In this document: in pieces, positions 12,701 to 26,110 of the stretch
Layout of the letters: the number at the start of each line of letters is the position of its first letter
Position numbering within the stretch: the stretch's first letter is position 1
Source: Cercis canadensis
Taxonomy: Eukaryota > Streptophyta > Magnoliopsida > Fabales > Fabaceae
Assembly (NCBI GenBank): GCA_003255065.1
Contig: QAOA01006734.1
Coordinates: forward strand, 56,352-120,351
DNA: 64,000 bases
Reading direction: 5' to 3'
Notes under the pieces: generated by a model
Database searches by the model: none
What the model saw: only the letters and a program-made list of their open reading frames with translations
Told to the model about the DNA's origin: nothing
Program-made: the position numbers and the translations under genes

Positions 12701-14972
12701 AAATTATTTGTCAACCAAATGTCTATAAATCTGGAAAAGGTCGTAGACTATGGAAAAATGAGGATATATATCATGTTTTAAAGAAGAACAAGATAATGAT
12801 AAATTTATTTATCATTTCTGTTTTCTTTACATTGTTAAATTATCAATCACATGGAAGATTTACCTGCTTAAAATACAGCATTTGTCTCTAAGTAACTTCG
12901 TAAAAGTAGAGTTTTTGCCTCCTACTAAGTTTCATTTTCCTTCTTGAGTTGCCTTTCAGTTTGATTTTGTTCTTGACACATAATTTGTATGAATTTAATT
13001 TAAGAGAAAAATTATTTAAATTATTAGAATTCACTTTATATAATTTGAAGGTCATTTAATTCCTATTGAACTTGTGAATATTACTTTTAAGTTGAGCACA
13101 AAATCATGCTTAATATNTACTAACTTTGAAGTAAAATATGAAAAATTGAGAATTAAGTTTGCAATTGATTCTATATTATATTTATTTGATAAAAGTTAGG
13201 GAGTTGAATTCAGAGGGAGGCAATATGCTAAAAACGTTATTTTCAATTTTGTTAACATTTATATATACAAGGACAATTAGTATGAAATTTCAACTGAATG
13301 AAGTAGAAATGAAAAATACTTTTGAGACAAATTTAACCTACAAAATAAAGGGAGTAAAATTGTAAACATATATTTTAGCTTATTTAATCTTGTAGCAAAG
13401 GCTTGATATTTTTATCTTGCATTTTTTTTTTCAAATCATATTTATTTAATTTGTGTTTGCTTTTTGTTTAATTGGTAGGGGACTGAAGAAATTTATGGTA
13501 TATCCCTCAACTTGTCAAAAATCAAATAAATTAATTTGAGGTCTAATGCTTTTGAGGATATTGATAATCTTAAAATACTCAAATTTTATAATCCTAATAG
13601 TAGTTCCAGATTGCTTCTTCCCGATGGTCTTGGAAATCTTCCAAAAGAGTTAAGATTTGTCCAGTGGAATGGATATCCTCATAAATCTGTGTCATTGAGT
13701 ATTTGTGCAAAGAATATTGTTGAGCTCAATATGCCTTTTAGTCATGTGGAACAACTTTGGGACGGAAATCAGATTATTCTAAACTATATATATTTAATTT
13801 TCTTCTCTGTTTTTCCTTGTTCTTTGATTTGCTTTTTACTTCTCAAAAAAAAAAATTCACATTGTTTGCCTAATTAATTAATTAACTCTTTCCTCTCTTT
13901 AACAGCATTTTCCAAATTTGAAAACTATTGATCTTCATGGCTCTAAGCACTTAATTGGAATCCCAGATCTGTCGATGGTACCAAACATTAGAGATATATA
14001 TCTTTATGATTGTACAAGTTTGTCTCAAGTTTACTCTTCAGGTTCCCTACTCTACTTCGAGAGTTTAGTAGTATACAATTGTGACGCAATCAAGACTATA
14101 AATCTTGGTGGCAATAATGTTCTCCGGAGAAGTTGCAGACTACTTGCGGTCAATGAATTTTTCATTTCGGATCGCTTTGGATTCAGCAAAGCCAGCATGA
14201 GGATATTTAAATCCGGCAGCGGCAATACCTATTCTTTCAGGTTCAATTTTGTATCAGTCCCACCCACAGTGACAGGTATATCTGAATCCATGGATACGGA
14301 CAGTGCAGTGCTGACACTTGTGCATGGAACCTTGAAATCAGTTCTTCCGAATCTTAAACTACTTCATTTGTTAGATAAGCCATCATCACTTGGGACTCGC
14401 ATCAAACTTCTTGAAAAGACTAGTTACATGCCAGTATCACATGGCATAAAGTTTACTGTAATGCTGTGTACATGTCCCGACTTGGTGGAGACAACAGAAA
14501 GTTTATGTTCCCCTTGCATGAAAGGAACAGGAATCAAAGAAGTAGTGTCATCATGGGAGGATTTGATTAGCGCAGATGACAACTTAACGGAACAGAATAT
14601 TTCCATTTGCAATTATAGATTATCAAAAATCCCAACAACATGATCCGTTGGTCATGTTTAACACAAGTGTCACTGCAAAGAAGTGACATTGTGACCCTGC
14701 CTGCCACAATTCACAGTCCTTCAAGTTTGAACTCACTCTTGTTATATAATTACACAAGGCATCAATGTGCAGTGGAGTTTACAATCTCATTGGATTCAGA
14801 GATCACGGAAAATCTCTCTCTAGTAAATTTCACTCTTGCTGAACAACAACTGAATCTAGATTATGGACTCTTTATTAATATCAATGGATGGGATAAGGCA
14901 TTCACATATGGTCTTCTTGGCAGTCTTATTGCGCCCATTTTGGGCATACATCTGGAGCTGTATGTCGGATGA
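9762..14972 (+). pseudogene. TNL-A: decayed TIR-NBS-LRR gene, may encode a truncated TIR-NBS protein
   Basis: Exons inferred by comparison with TNL-B are 9762-9997, 10168-10695, 11706 to about 12792, 13479 to about 13772, and 13906 onward. Exon 1 encodes two hydrophobic helices. Exon 2 is the TIR domain, with the WCLDELV segment that holds the catalytic glutamate of TIR NADases. Exon 3 is the NB-ARC domain, with P-loop GMGGIGKTT, kinase-2 ILVLDDV, GIPLAL and MHDL. The donor after exon 3 reads AAG/AT, not AAG/GT, and the donor after exon 4 is also AT. Exon 4 has a TAA where TNL-B has a glutamate codon. Exon 5 lacks one C near 14630, shifting the frame. Reading on from exon 3 gives a stop at 12891. 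The result would be a TIR-NBS protein of 639 residues with an intact P-loop, so it is a full-length pseudogene but possibly still a functional short immune protein. Confidence 0.8.
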
Positions 14973-15926
14973 AGGTATCGTATGTAATAATGAGACCACA
15001 AATGACACTCAAAAACCCAAGTGGAAGCAAAATCGCCTGATCTCCTTTGCATTTTGTAACTCAAGTTGGAGAAACTTATCTTCTGGCTAAGTTTTGATCT
15101 ATTTGCTCAGATTCCATTGAAGATGTAACTGCTCAAAATGAGATTGCTCTGCAAATTGCTATGAAAAATAACCAAATTTCAACTCTAAAAATCTTATAAT
15201 TTACTTTTCGTAGTTGCAACGTTGTACATTGTGAGAGCAATCAAATATATAATGATACCATTTAGGGATTCTAATCTAGTGATCTATAGGATTATGTAAT
15301 CATTTTTCTCATAAAGGACATGAATGAAAAAAAAAATATTATAAGAACTTTATTGAAAATCAAGTTCTTATATTATTTTTTTAATTAAAACTTCTAATTT
15401 GATCTAATGAACACAAGTCCATCAACCGCAATTGTAACACCATGAAATAATTAGAGTAATAAGTATGAATTAATAAGAGTATGCAGACTTGCAAGGAGTA
15501 CCATGATGAACTTATGCAAGAGATTAGAAGAAGTTTTCAAGTTGCAGAATTTACTCATGTGAACACAAGTCCAGCCAAACTAATACAAAGATATTTCTTA
15601 GAATTACCAACTTTAAGCACATTTCATAAAATTTATGAAATAATTATGAACAAAGAAGTAAAGAATAAAAGGAAAACAAAGACACCATAAATTAGAGGAA
15701 AAAAAAAACATAGATGATACAGAACAAGAAAGGAGGACATAAATCTTGATATAATCAGAAAAAATAGACACTTTTTATACGATTAATATTTCTGAAGAAC
15801 CTTAATTCAAGAATTTTCTTGTCACAAGTTCAACTAGTGCATTTAAAAACCCAAAATTGCAATCTGAAAACATCAACTACCACATTATTCAGCATACGAA
15901 GCAAGACATACAACATGTTTAAATTA
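14973..15926. other. Spacer after TNL-A
   Basis: Conserved downstream of all three TNLs, including a second short open stretch overlapping the end of the TNL reading frame (ending SSWRNLSSG near 15090). A small open frame at 15481-15690 (starting MQTCKEYHDELMQEI) is partly conserved behind TNL-B and TNL-C, but its 3' half shifts frame. It may be 3' untranslated sequence or an exon relic. No other gene is seen. Confidence 0.5.
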
Positions 15927-16465
15927 ACGGTAGCGACGAAGGGAAATGATGTTGTTTCTCTTCCAAGTTACTCTGTGAGGTGAACGTGCTTTTTTTCAAT
16001 TTTGTTAACATTTATATATACAAGCACAATTAGTATGAAATTTAAACAGAATCAATTAGAAATGAAAAATAATTTCTTCCCCATTTTCGGCTCATAGATT
16101 ATTTTCCAAAAATTTAGCCAACACTGAAAAAGTGGCTATTTAAATCAGATTTTAAAAAGAGTTAGAACAAACCAACATAATAATTCACATTCAAAGAGTT
16201 AATTGGGTTGAGCATAACAATAAATTCATAATATTTAACATTTGTTAAAACAAGCATACTCCTCCAAAACAAAATTATAATCGAGAAAGGTAAAAATTAT
16301 AACCATAAACAAATGCATATATCTATGCAGATAATGGTAGGAAAGAAAAACAAAATCGCATCCAGCTAAGACAAAAGGAAAATTCAGCAATGAACTTGCT
16401 TGGTCAGATAATCAATTGCTTATTTTAGTGCAGTTGGTCTCTAGAAGCATCCAATCCATAAACAT
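15927..16465 (-). pseudogene. RPL15 fragment of unit A
   Basis: Positions 15927-15991 are the last about 65 bp of the RPL15 coding sequence, encoding TWKRNNIISLRRYR and a stop, matching the end of the intact gene at 36666. The match then breaks off into about 78 bp resembling the TNL intron near 13240-13320. It resumes at about 16080 with RPL15 intron sequence matching 37410-37800. Exon 3, most of exon 4 and exon 2 are absent. This is a dead gene remnant rearranged with TNL sequence. Confidence 0.8.
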
Positions 16466-16469
16466 ACAC

Positions 16470-18240
16470 AAAGGAACAGAATTGAAAACTCTGAGACAGA
16501 AAAAGAAAACAACAGATGGTCGGTATAGCTGTTCTTCATCAATTCGGTAATTGAGACTTCGAGGGATTTGGAAATACGTTGTTTTTTTCTTTTTCTTTTT
16601 TGTTGGCTTATGGTAATAAGTTGTTTTCTGGTGTAGAGTATCGTCCTAAGCCTGATTTTTTTTTTTTTTTCTGGCAAATCTAAAGGCCCGTTTGGATAGC
16701 AAGGCTTATAGCTTATTAGAGCTTATCTATTGTTGTAAGCACTTATAAGATAATTTTATAGTTGTTTGGATTAACTTATACTTTGAGCTTATGACACTAA
16801 ATAAGCTATTTTGAGCTTATTTTCATAAGCTACAAAATGAAGCTTATTAAAATAAGTGGCTGCGAAAGCTGAAAACAGCTTAGGCAGCAGCTGTTGTTAT
16901 TATATATTTGGACAAAAATAACCTTGATCAAAATTAAGAATTCTTGCATCTGCCCATGGCAAATGGAAAGAACCGAAGACGTGTTTTCTCTCCTCTGCCA
17001 TGGAGAAGGAATATCATGATGATTTGGGCAATAGAGAAGAAACATGGAGATAAATGAAAGGGGGAGAACGAAAAACGACTATGGAATCCTAATCCACCGA
17101 ATCCTAAAGCTCATACCAACATATATTTGAAGCTCAGATGGAGTGGGGATCTGCTGCCACCATAGATTGAACCATCCATCTCCGTTGTAATCGGTGGCTC
17201 AAGGATCAGATCAGCAAATCAAGCCCCTTCATCGTGTCGTTGTCAAAGAGTCAAAGAAAACCCATTAGCAGAACTTTGTTAAACCCTCTGATTTTGTTCC
17301 CCGTTCCCTGAAAATTATGATTTATTGATTATGTTGGCCATTTTTATGCATAGTTTCTTTTATTTTTTTGGATAATATAGCCCTCAATTAGAAACCAAAA
17401 TTTCAATCCCTAACAACAAAAAATTAACTACTTGAATCAAAATATAATAATTATAGCACTAATATAAAATATTTTATTATTAACACTTTTTTTTTTCAAA
17501 TTATAACAAAGTGCTTATTTATCCAAACACAATATTTAATAAGTGCTTATTAATGTCTTTTTCTAATTTCTACAATTATAAGCACTTATATACTTGTCTA
17601 TCCAAATGTTTTAGAAAGAGCTTATAAATTTTAAAAGTGTTTCTTCAAGTATGTATCCAAACACTAAATAGCTTAATTTAAAAGGAGCTTATGGTATAAA
17701 TTTTTTTCACATAATGTCTTCTTATATAAGCGCTTAAATAAGCTGTTTACCCAAACAGGACCTAAGCCTGATTGGTTTAAGGCAGCTAAGGAGGAACCTA
17801 TAGGCCTAAAATGCTAGCTCAAATTGTCTTAGTATTCAATTTTTAGGGTTTATATCCAATCCCCACATATTTGAAGTGAGACTTTGGTTATCTCAATCTC
17901 TCCCACTCAAAAGCTTAAATGTCTAGTTAGACCCAATAGATGGCTTCTAGCCCTAATCTTCACCAAGTTATGTGGGATATATACATTATAGTTTGCTTGC
18001 TAGGTTTGAAGCCACGTGTTCACATACGTTTGCGTCTATATTAATTGCCAAAATATCTCACACTTTCGTGATTGTTTTAATGAGAAATATTATTTATATA
18101 CTACAATTCCATACCACATTGGGCTCAGATGCTCCTAGCTCGTGCAAAACATTATTCAATAATCTCTCTAATAAAATTAATTTGTTAGGAAAAAGATGTA
18201 ATTTTTTTTTTTGGTTACATAAAGATGCAATATGGTGAGG
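16470..18240. repeat. Start of array unit B, interrupted copy of 5960-7310
   Basis: Positions 16470-16657 and 17761-18240 align with unit A upstream DNA (5960-6180 and onward). They share segments such as GTGTAGAGTATCGTCCTAAG. The two halves are separated by the 1.1-kb insertion at 16658-17760. No gene is seen. Confidence 0.7.
16658..17760 (-). mobile_element. 1.1-kb insertion with poly-T end and 13-bp target duplication
   Basis: Unit A shows the empty site. Here CCTAAGCCTGATT occurs at 16645-16657 and again at 17761-17773, flanking the insert. The left end is a run of T (16656-16670), which is a poly-A tail seen from the other strand. The right end is ...CCCAAACAGGA. A related inverted motif, GGCCCGTTTGGAT, lies at 16685. 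A tail plus a 13-bp duplication points to LINE-driven retroposition in minus orientation. The inverted motifs suggest that the copied transcript included a MITE-like repeat rich in AGCTTAT/ATAAGC. No convincing protein is encoded. Confidence 0.65.
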
Positions 18241-19460
18241 AAATGAGAAGAGAGTACATGGTAAAAATAAAACTCGTGATATCAAAACCTCTAGTTCCTA
18301 TAATTAGAGAATATACCACTAAAATCATATGTCATTAACATAAAGATGTAATACAGTTTGTCTAACTTCTACGTTCTAACCATGTTGTCTTCTTCTAACT
18401 TACCACTTGCGTTACCTTTCAAGTTTTCATAATGAACGAAAGTTAAAGGAAAATAATATTGTAATAGATGAGAAGCTTCAGGCAGGAATTGAATTTTGGA
18501 AAGAAGGTAAAGGGGGAAACTTTCATTGTTATGGGCTCCACTTAAAAGGGGGAAAGACGGCAGGAATTGAATTCATTTAAATGTTCATTGTCTCTATTTA
18601 AACCTTGATATCTTATTCAATCCCAAAACAATCGTAGACGGCAGGAATTGAATTCATCTAAATGTTCATTGTCTCTATTTAAACCTTTACTGTACTCTCA
18701 AATTTTATACAATATATCTTATTCAATTCCAAAACTCACGTTTCATGCATTTGGACGTGTCAGTACAATTTATAATCAGTAGGATTTTATTTTCTCATAT
18801 TTTAAATCAGTATAATTTAATCTATTCACGTATATATATCAAGTTTGTTCCATGATAAATTATTAAAATGAAATAATTTGTATACTTAACACGAACACAC
18901 ACAATAACATATTAATTTATAAATCTTTTGAAAAGTTCATTTCTTCATATTTTTAATTAGCTAAAAAACCTATCTAATAAAAAAAAAAGGTATATACTTA
19001 CTTTAAACGAATTACGAGTTAATTATTATTTTCTAAAAGACTAATAAGATGTGAAACTTTTTTATACCATAATATATATGACCTTAGAACACATTGTCTT
19101 TTCTTTATTACTTTTATATGTATTCCAGCCTTCCACTAGTTTTCAAAGAAAACATAAGAAAATAAAACCGCGTTAGCTTTTACGTAAGCCTTGATGTGGA
19201 CTTCATAGTTTGAAAAAAGTCAAAACCATGTTGACATTTTTTTTACTACCATTGAACAGGAACATCATCCCTTCTTTTTAAACCATTCCATTATTGAACT
19301 GTTGCGTACCACTGAGCTCGGATCTGTCTTGCTTTCGTATTTGTCCCACTGGTACAATCTTTTACATCTCTTAAATTGCTTTTTTTGATTAATTCTAGTA
19401 TTATTCTTTCTCTGAAATTTTTTTGCTTTTTGGTTTTTACCTTGCTTAATTCTGTTGGAC
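18241..19460. other. Spacer and 5' leader of TNL-B
   Basis: No gene. Positions 18540-18700 contain two tandem copies of a segment with CGGCAGGAATTGAATTCAT, related to unit C at 27960-28030. The part from about 19246 to 19460 is the leader conserved with TNL-A and TNL-C. Confidence 0.55.
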
Positions 19461-22400
19461 ATGGCAAGCTATTGCCTTAGAAACACTCTTGGGACAAGAA
19501 TGTGGGAAGTTTACCTGAAACGTTCTTGGATTTTCTTGACCATCTGCTGTGTGTTAATGTTACCTCTCATCATATTCACATCCCCCTTGTTGAAGCTTTT
19601 GGGACAGACTTCAGACTTGGCTGTGCTTACTGGGGTTTTGACCCTTTTGCTTGGACTCTTGGGCTACATAGTCTTTCATTGGTGTCCACAAATTTGGTAT
19701 ATAATTTCACCTTTGAGGCATTTTCTGACCCTTGATTTATCTCACTGTATATATATCTGATTCTAAACTCAAATCTGGGGTTACTGATTAATAGATACAT
19801 TTCACTGATGAATTTTCATCATGAAGGATCCAATTTGTGCTAACCCATTTTGTTTTTGTTGTTAGTTCAAAGAGAGTAACTGTTCCAATCTCAATTGCTG
19901 CTTCTTCTCCTCACACCAATTATGAAGTGTTCATCAGCTTCAGAGGAGAAGATACACGAGACAATTTTACAAGTCATCTTTATGATGCACTATGCAAGAA
20001 AAAGATTAAAACTTTCGTAGATGACAAACTCAATAGAGGAGAAGAAATCTCGTCAACACTTCTGAAAACAATAGAAGAGTCAAAGATTTCTGTGATAATT
20101 TTCTCTAAAGATTATGCTTCTTCAACATGGTGCTTGGATGAACTTGTAAAAATACTTGAATGCAAAGAGAGATATGGAAGACTCGTCATACCTGTTTTCT
20201 ATAACGTAGATCCATCAAATGTACGGAGACAGATTGGGAGTTATGCTGATTCGTTTGTTAAACATAAGAAAAGATTTAAAAACGATATGGAGAAAGTGCA
20301 CAAGTGGAAGGCTGCTCTTACACAAGCAACCAATCTCTCTGGGTTGGATTCAACCGAAATAAGGTAACATCATTTCAGTCTTTTAGTTCGATTCATGAAT
20401 CATATGAAAATTTTTATAGTTAAATTTTTTAGGAACACTTAAAAAACACTTCCAAGTTTGAGTTGTGTGGTTTGTTTACAATGGTCTCGATCTTATCTTT
20501 TTCCCCCTTCAATTCTTTCGAGTTGTCTTGTTACTTTTCCTTACTTACCCGATGTGGTATATAATCAACATGTCTAGTTGTCTTTACACAATATATCAAC
20601 CAGGAGTGGTGTGAATTTTAAAAGAAAATTATTGGGAGAATTATTGTTTGGGGACTCAAATAGAAAACAAACTGAAGTATTCAAATTTGCCCTTTGTTGA
20701 CTAATGATCATCGCATATGGACAATGGTTATTCTATGTTTCTTAGTAGTTATCGTTGAGGGTAATTTTAGAAATTAATTTTGAAGTGTCTACAAACTGAA
20801 AACTTTTTGTTCTTGTTTTCAATCATCGACATAAAATTATTTTCTATTTGAGTTACCTAATAATAATTTTCTCAAAATTATTTGTAAGTATCAAAAGTTG
20901 TCTTAATTATTGTTACAATCCATAATGAAATAGCAATTGATTTAGTTTTCAAGCCCATGTTTCTCTATGGTACGTCTTGCAAAATAATACACTGATGTGC
21001 ATAGCAAGAGTTTCTAACTTCTGTTTTCTTTTTTGTTTTTATTCTAAACTTATGTAGCTTTTGTTTTAAATGCGTAACTTATATTATTAATTTATTTTAT
21101 AAAAGTAGAAGTTTTTCAGAAAGCAAATGTAACTTTTCAAAACACCAAGAAATTACACATTTTATTTTAAATAAAAAAGTTACTTAAATAGACAAAAAAA
21201 ACAAAATTTGTCCTTTTGTAAATAGTTCACTGCATTACAATTTATACTGCAAGACACACTAGCAAAACCCAAGAAACAATATATTGTTATAAATGTTATT
21301 TTTCACTGTTCGGATCACATTCCTCCATAACTATGTTCTTGTAATATCTGGTACCGTTCCTAATAATGTTTCCTTTAATTCTTTTTTCTTACTCTCACCT
21401 CTTTCTCCTTTTACATATGTAATAGGCCTGAACCAAAACTTATTGGGAAAATTGTCGAAGATGTTTTAAGGAAATTGAAGCGTAACTCCTCATATGATTT
21501 AGAAGGACTGGTTGGCATTCATGACCATATTTCAGCAGTTGAATCATTTTTAAACATTGGATCACAAGATGTTAGAATTGTGGGAATATGGGGCATGGGC
21601 GGAATAGGTAAGACAACAATTGCCGAGGCAATATTTCACAAGCTGCAAGCTCAATTTGAATCTTGCTCCTTTGTTTTAAGTGTTCAAGAGCAAATATCAA
21701 GAATTGGACTAGACGACATACGAGATAAATATCTTCAACAACTCCTAGAGGAAGAAGATATTGGTGTGCATAGTTTCAGATCGCTTTTTGTTAAAAAATT
21801 ACTTCAACAGAAAAAAATTCTTCTTGTTCTTGATGATGTCACCAAGTCGACTCAAATTGAAGATTTAATCAGAAACCGTGATTGGTTTGGGCCAGGAAGT
21901 AGAATCATTATAACAAGTAGAGACATGGAGGTGCTTAGGACTGCAAATGCTGATGAAATTTATCATGTTAAGGAGATGAGTTTCGATGATGCCCTTCACC
22001 TCTTCAGTATAAAAGCCTTTAAACAAGACTTGCCAATCAAAGACTATGCGGAGTTGTCGAAAGAGGCAGTGAATTATTGTGAATGCATTCCGTTGGCTCT
22101 TAAAGTTTTGGGCTCCTTTCTTTGTGGTCGGACAAAACACGAGTGGGAGAGTGCTTTGAAAAGACTACAAAAAGCTCCTCATATGGAAATTTTTGATGTG
22201 CTAAGATTAAGTTTCGATGGACTTGATGATGATGAGAAAGAAATATTTCTTGACATAGCAATCTTCCATGAAGGAAACAATAAAAGTGATGTAAAAGAAT
22301 TACTAGTTAGTTGTGGTTTCTTCGCAGATATTGGCATAAGTGCTCTTATTGATAGGTCCCTCATTTCTATTCGGGATGGTCTGGTGGTGATGCATGATTT

Positions 22401-24675
22401 GATAAAGGCAATGGGCCAAGAAATTGTTTGTCAACCAAATGTCTATAAATCCGAAAATGGTCGTAGGCTATGGAAACATGAGGATATATATCATGTTTTA
22501 AAGAAGAACAAGGTAAATAATAAATTTACTTTTCATTTTTGTTTACTATATATTGTTAAATTATCAATCACATGGAAGATTTACCTGCATAAAATACAAC
22601 ATTTGTCCCTAGGTAACTTTGTAAAAGTAGAGTTTCTGCCTCCTGCTAAGTTTCTTTGTCCTTCCTGAGTTGCCTTTCAGTTTGATTTTGTTCTTGCCAC
22701 GGAATTTATATGAATTTAATTTAAGAGAAAAATTATTTAAATTATTAGAATTCACTTTATATAATTTGAAGGTCATTTAATTCTTATTGAACTTGTGAAT
22801 ATTACTTTAAGTTGAGCACAAAATCATGCTTAATTTACTAACTTTGAAGTAAAATATGAAAAATTGAGAATTAAGTTTGCAATTGATTCCATATTATATT
22901 TATTTGATAAAAGTTAGGGATTTTAATTTTGTTAACATCTATATATACAAGGACAATTAGTATGAAATTTAAATTGAATGAAGTAGAAATGAAAAATACT
23001 TTGGAGACAAAATTTAACCTTCCTCCAAAATAAAGAGAGTAAAATTGTTAATATATATTTTAACCTGTTTACTCTTATAGCAAACACATAATATTTTTAT
23101 CTTCCGTTTTTTTTTTTCTTTCATATCATATTTATTTAATATGTATTTCCTCTTTTTAAATTGGCAGGGGACTGAAAGAATTCATGGTATATCCCTTGAC
23201 TTGTCCAAAATCAAAGAAATTTACTTGAAACCTAATGCCTTTGAGAATATGTATGATCTTAAAATACTCAAATTTTATTATTCTCACTGGTTTAGCCATC
23301 AAAGTTCTAGATTGCATATTCTTGATGGTCTAGAAAATCTTTCAGACGAATTAAGGATTTTTCAATGGGAAAGATATCCTCACAGATCCGTGCCATTGAA
23401 TTCTTGTGCAATGAATATTGTTGAACTCTGGATGCGTGATAGTCATGTGGAACAACTTTGGGATAAGCATCAGGTTATTCTAAACTATATATATTTAATT
23501 TTTTTTTTCTGTTTTTCCTTGTTCTTTGATTTGCTTTTTTACTTCTCATTAAAAAAAAAAAAATTTCACATTGTTTGCCTAATTAATTAACTCTTTCCTC
23601 TCTGTAACAGCATCTTCCAAATTTGAAAACTATTGATCTTCAAAGCTCTAAGCACTTTATTGGAATCCCGGATCTGTCGACGGTACCAAACATTAGATAT
23701 ATAAATCTTTTAAATTGTACAAGTTTATCTCAAGTTTACTCTTCAGGTTCCCTACCCTACCTCCAGTGGTTAGGAGTAAACAATTGTGAGGCACTCAAGA
23801 CTGTAAATCTTGGTGGCAATAATGTTCACCGGAGAAGTTGGAGACTACTTGCGGCCAATGAATTTTTCATTTCAAATCGCCTTATATTCAGCAAAGTGAG
23901 CATGAGGATTTTAAAATCTGACAGCGGCAATACCTATTCTTTCAGGCTCAATTTTGTATCAGTCCCACCCACAGTGACAGGTATGTCTGAATCCATGGAA
24001 ACTGACAGTGCGGTGCTGACACTTGTGCATGGAACCTTGAAATCAGTTCTTCCGAATCTTAAACTACTTCGTTTGTTAGATAAGCCATCATCACTTGGGA
24101 CTCTCAGCAAACTTCTTAAAAAGATTAGTTACTTGTCAGCACCAGGTGACGATCAATTTTCTGTAATGCTGAGTACATGTCCCGAGTTGGTGGAAACAAC
24201 AGGTGGTTTTTGTTCCCCTTGCATGAAAGGAACAGGAATCAAAGAAGTAATGTCATCATGGGAGGATTTGATTGGCGCAGATGACAACTTAACGGAACAT
24301 AATATTTCCATTTGCAATTATAGATTATCAAAAATCCCCAACAACATGATCCGTTGGTCATGTTTAACACAAGTGTCACTACAAAGAAGTGACATTCTGA
24401 CCCTGCCTGCCACCATTCATAGTCCTTCAAGTTTGAACTCACTCTTGTTATATAATTACACGAGGCCTCAATTTGCAGTGGAGTTTACATTCTCATTTGA
24501 TTCAGAGATCCCGGATAATGTCTCTCTAATGAGTTTCACTCTTGCTGAACAACAACTGATTCCAGATCATGGACTCATTTTTTCTTTCCAAGGTAATGGA
24601 TGGGTTAAGAATTTCCAATATGGTCATGCTATTTATGCGCGCTTTCTATTCATACAACTGGATCTGTATGTCTGA
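19461..24675 (+). CDS. TNL-B: intact TIR-NBS-LRR immune receptor with N-terminal membrane hairpin
   Basis: Five exons: 19461-19696, 19866-20363, 21426-22512, 23168-23473 and 23611-24675. All introns are GT-AG and the phases agree, giving 1063 residues. Residues 1-79 hold two hydrophobic helices. The TIR domain spans about 98-245 (EVFISFRGEDTR, WCLDELVKI with the catalytic glutamate). NB-ARC spans about 270-560 with P-loop GMGGIGKTT at 301-309, kinase-2 LLVLDDV, IIITSRD and MHDLIKAMG. The GLPL motif is CIPLAL, with Cys where Gly is usual. The LRR part (608 to about 790) is short, followed by a poorly recognisable C-terminal region. TNLs detect pathogen effectors and signal through TIR NADase activity. 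Whether this product sits in a membrane is inference. It is the only intact TNL of the array. An alternative is that exon 1 is 5' leader and translation starts in the TIR exon, but the in-phase splice argues against that. Confidence 0.85.
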
Positions 24676-25542
24676 TGAAGGTACCATATGTAATAATGAG
24701 ACCCCAAATGACACTCATAAACACAAATGGAAGCAAAATCGCCTGATCGCCTTTGCATTTTGTAACTCAAGTTGGAGAAACTTATCTTCTGGCTAAGTTT
24801 TGATCAGCTTGCCCAGATTCCATTGAAGATGTAACTGCTCAAAATGAGACTGCTCTGCAAATTGCTGTGAAAAATAACCAGGTTGCAGCTCTGGAAATCT
24901 TATATTTAACTTTTTGTGGTTGTAGTGTTGTATATTGTGAGAGCAATCGAATAGATAATGATACCATTTAGGGGTTCTAATCTAGTTATCTATAGGATTA
25001 TGTAATCATTTGTCTCATAAAGGACATGAATGAAAAGAAAAAATATTATAAGAACTTTATTGAAAATCAAGTTCTTATAACATTTTTTAATTAAAACTTT
25101 TAATTTGATCTAATTAAGTGTCTTCCATCAACNTAGGGGTTCTAATCTAGTTATTTATAGGATTATGTAATCATTTGTCTCATAAAGGACATGAATGAAA
25201 AGAAAAAATATTATAAGAACTTTATTGAAAATCAAGTTCTTATAACATTTTTTAATTAAAACTTTTAATTTGATCTAATTAAGTGTCTTCCATCAACCGC
25301 AATTGTAGCACCATGAAATAATTAGAGTACTAAGTATGAATTAATAAGAGCATGCAGACTTGTAGGGAATACCATGATGAACTTATGCAAGAGATTAATA
25401 AGAAAAAGTCTTCAAGTTGCAGAATTTACTCATGTGAAGACAAGTCCAGCAAAACTAATACAGAGGATATTTCTTAGAATTACCAACTTTAAGCACATTT
25501 GATAAAATTTATGATATAATTAAGAACAAAGAAGTAAAGAAT
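24676..25542. other. Spacer after TNL-B
   Basis: Matches the DNA behind TNL-A and TNL-C. It contains the duplicated 164-bp stretch around the n at 25133 and a degraded version of the small frame at 15481. Near 25540 the sequence jumps directly into RPL15 intron sequence, so the RPL15 3' part was deleted. Confidence 0.55.
24969..25297. repeat. 164-bp direct duplication across the n at 25133
   Basis: Positions 24969-25132 and 25134-25297 are almost identical; I see one substitution (TTATC against TTATT). The single n lies exactly between them. Most likely this is an unmerged overlap of two contig ends. Confidence 0.85.
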
Positions 25543-26110
<568 letters not shown>

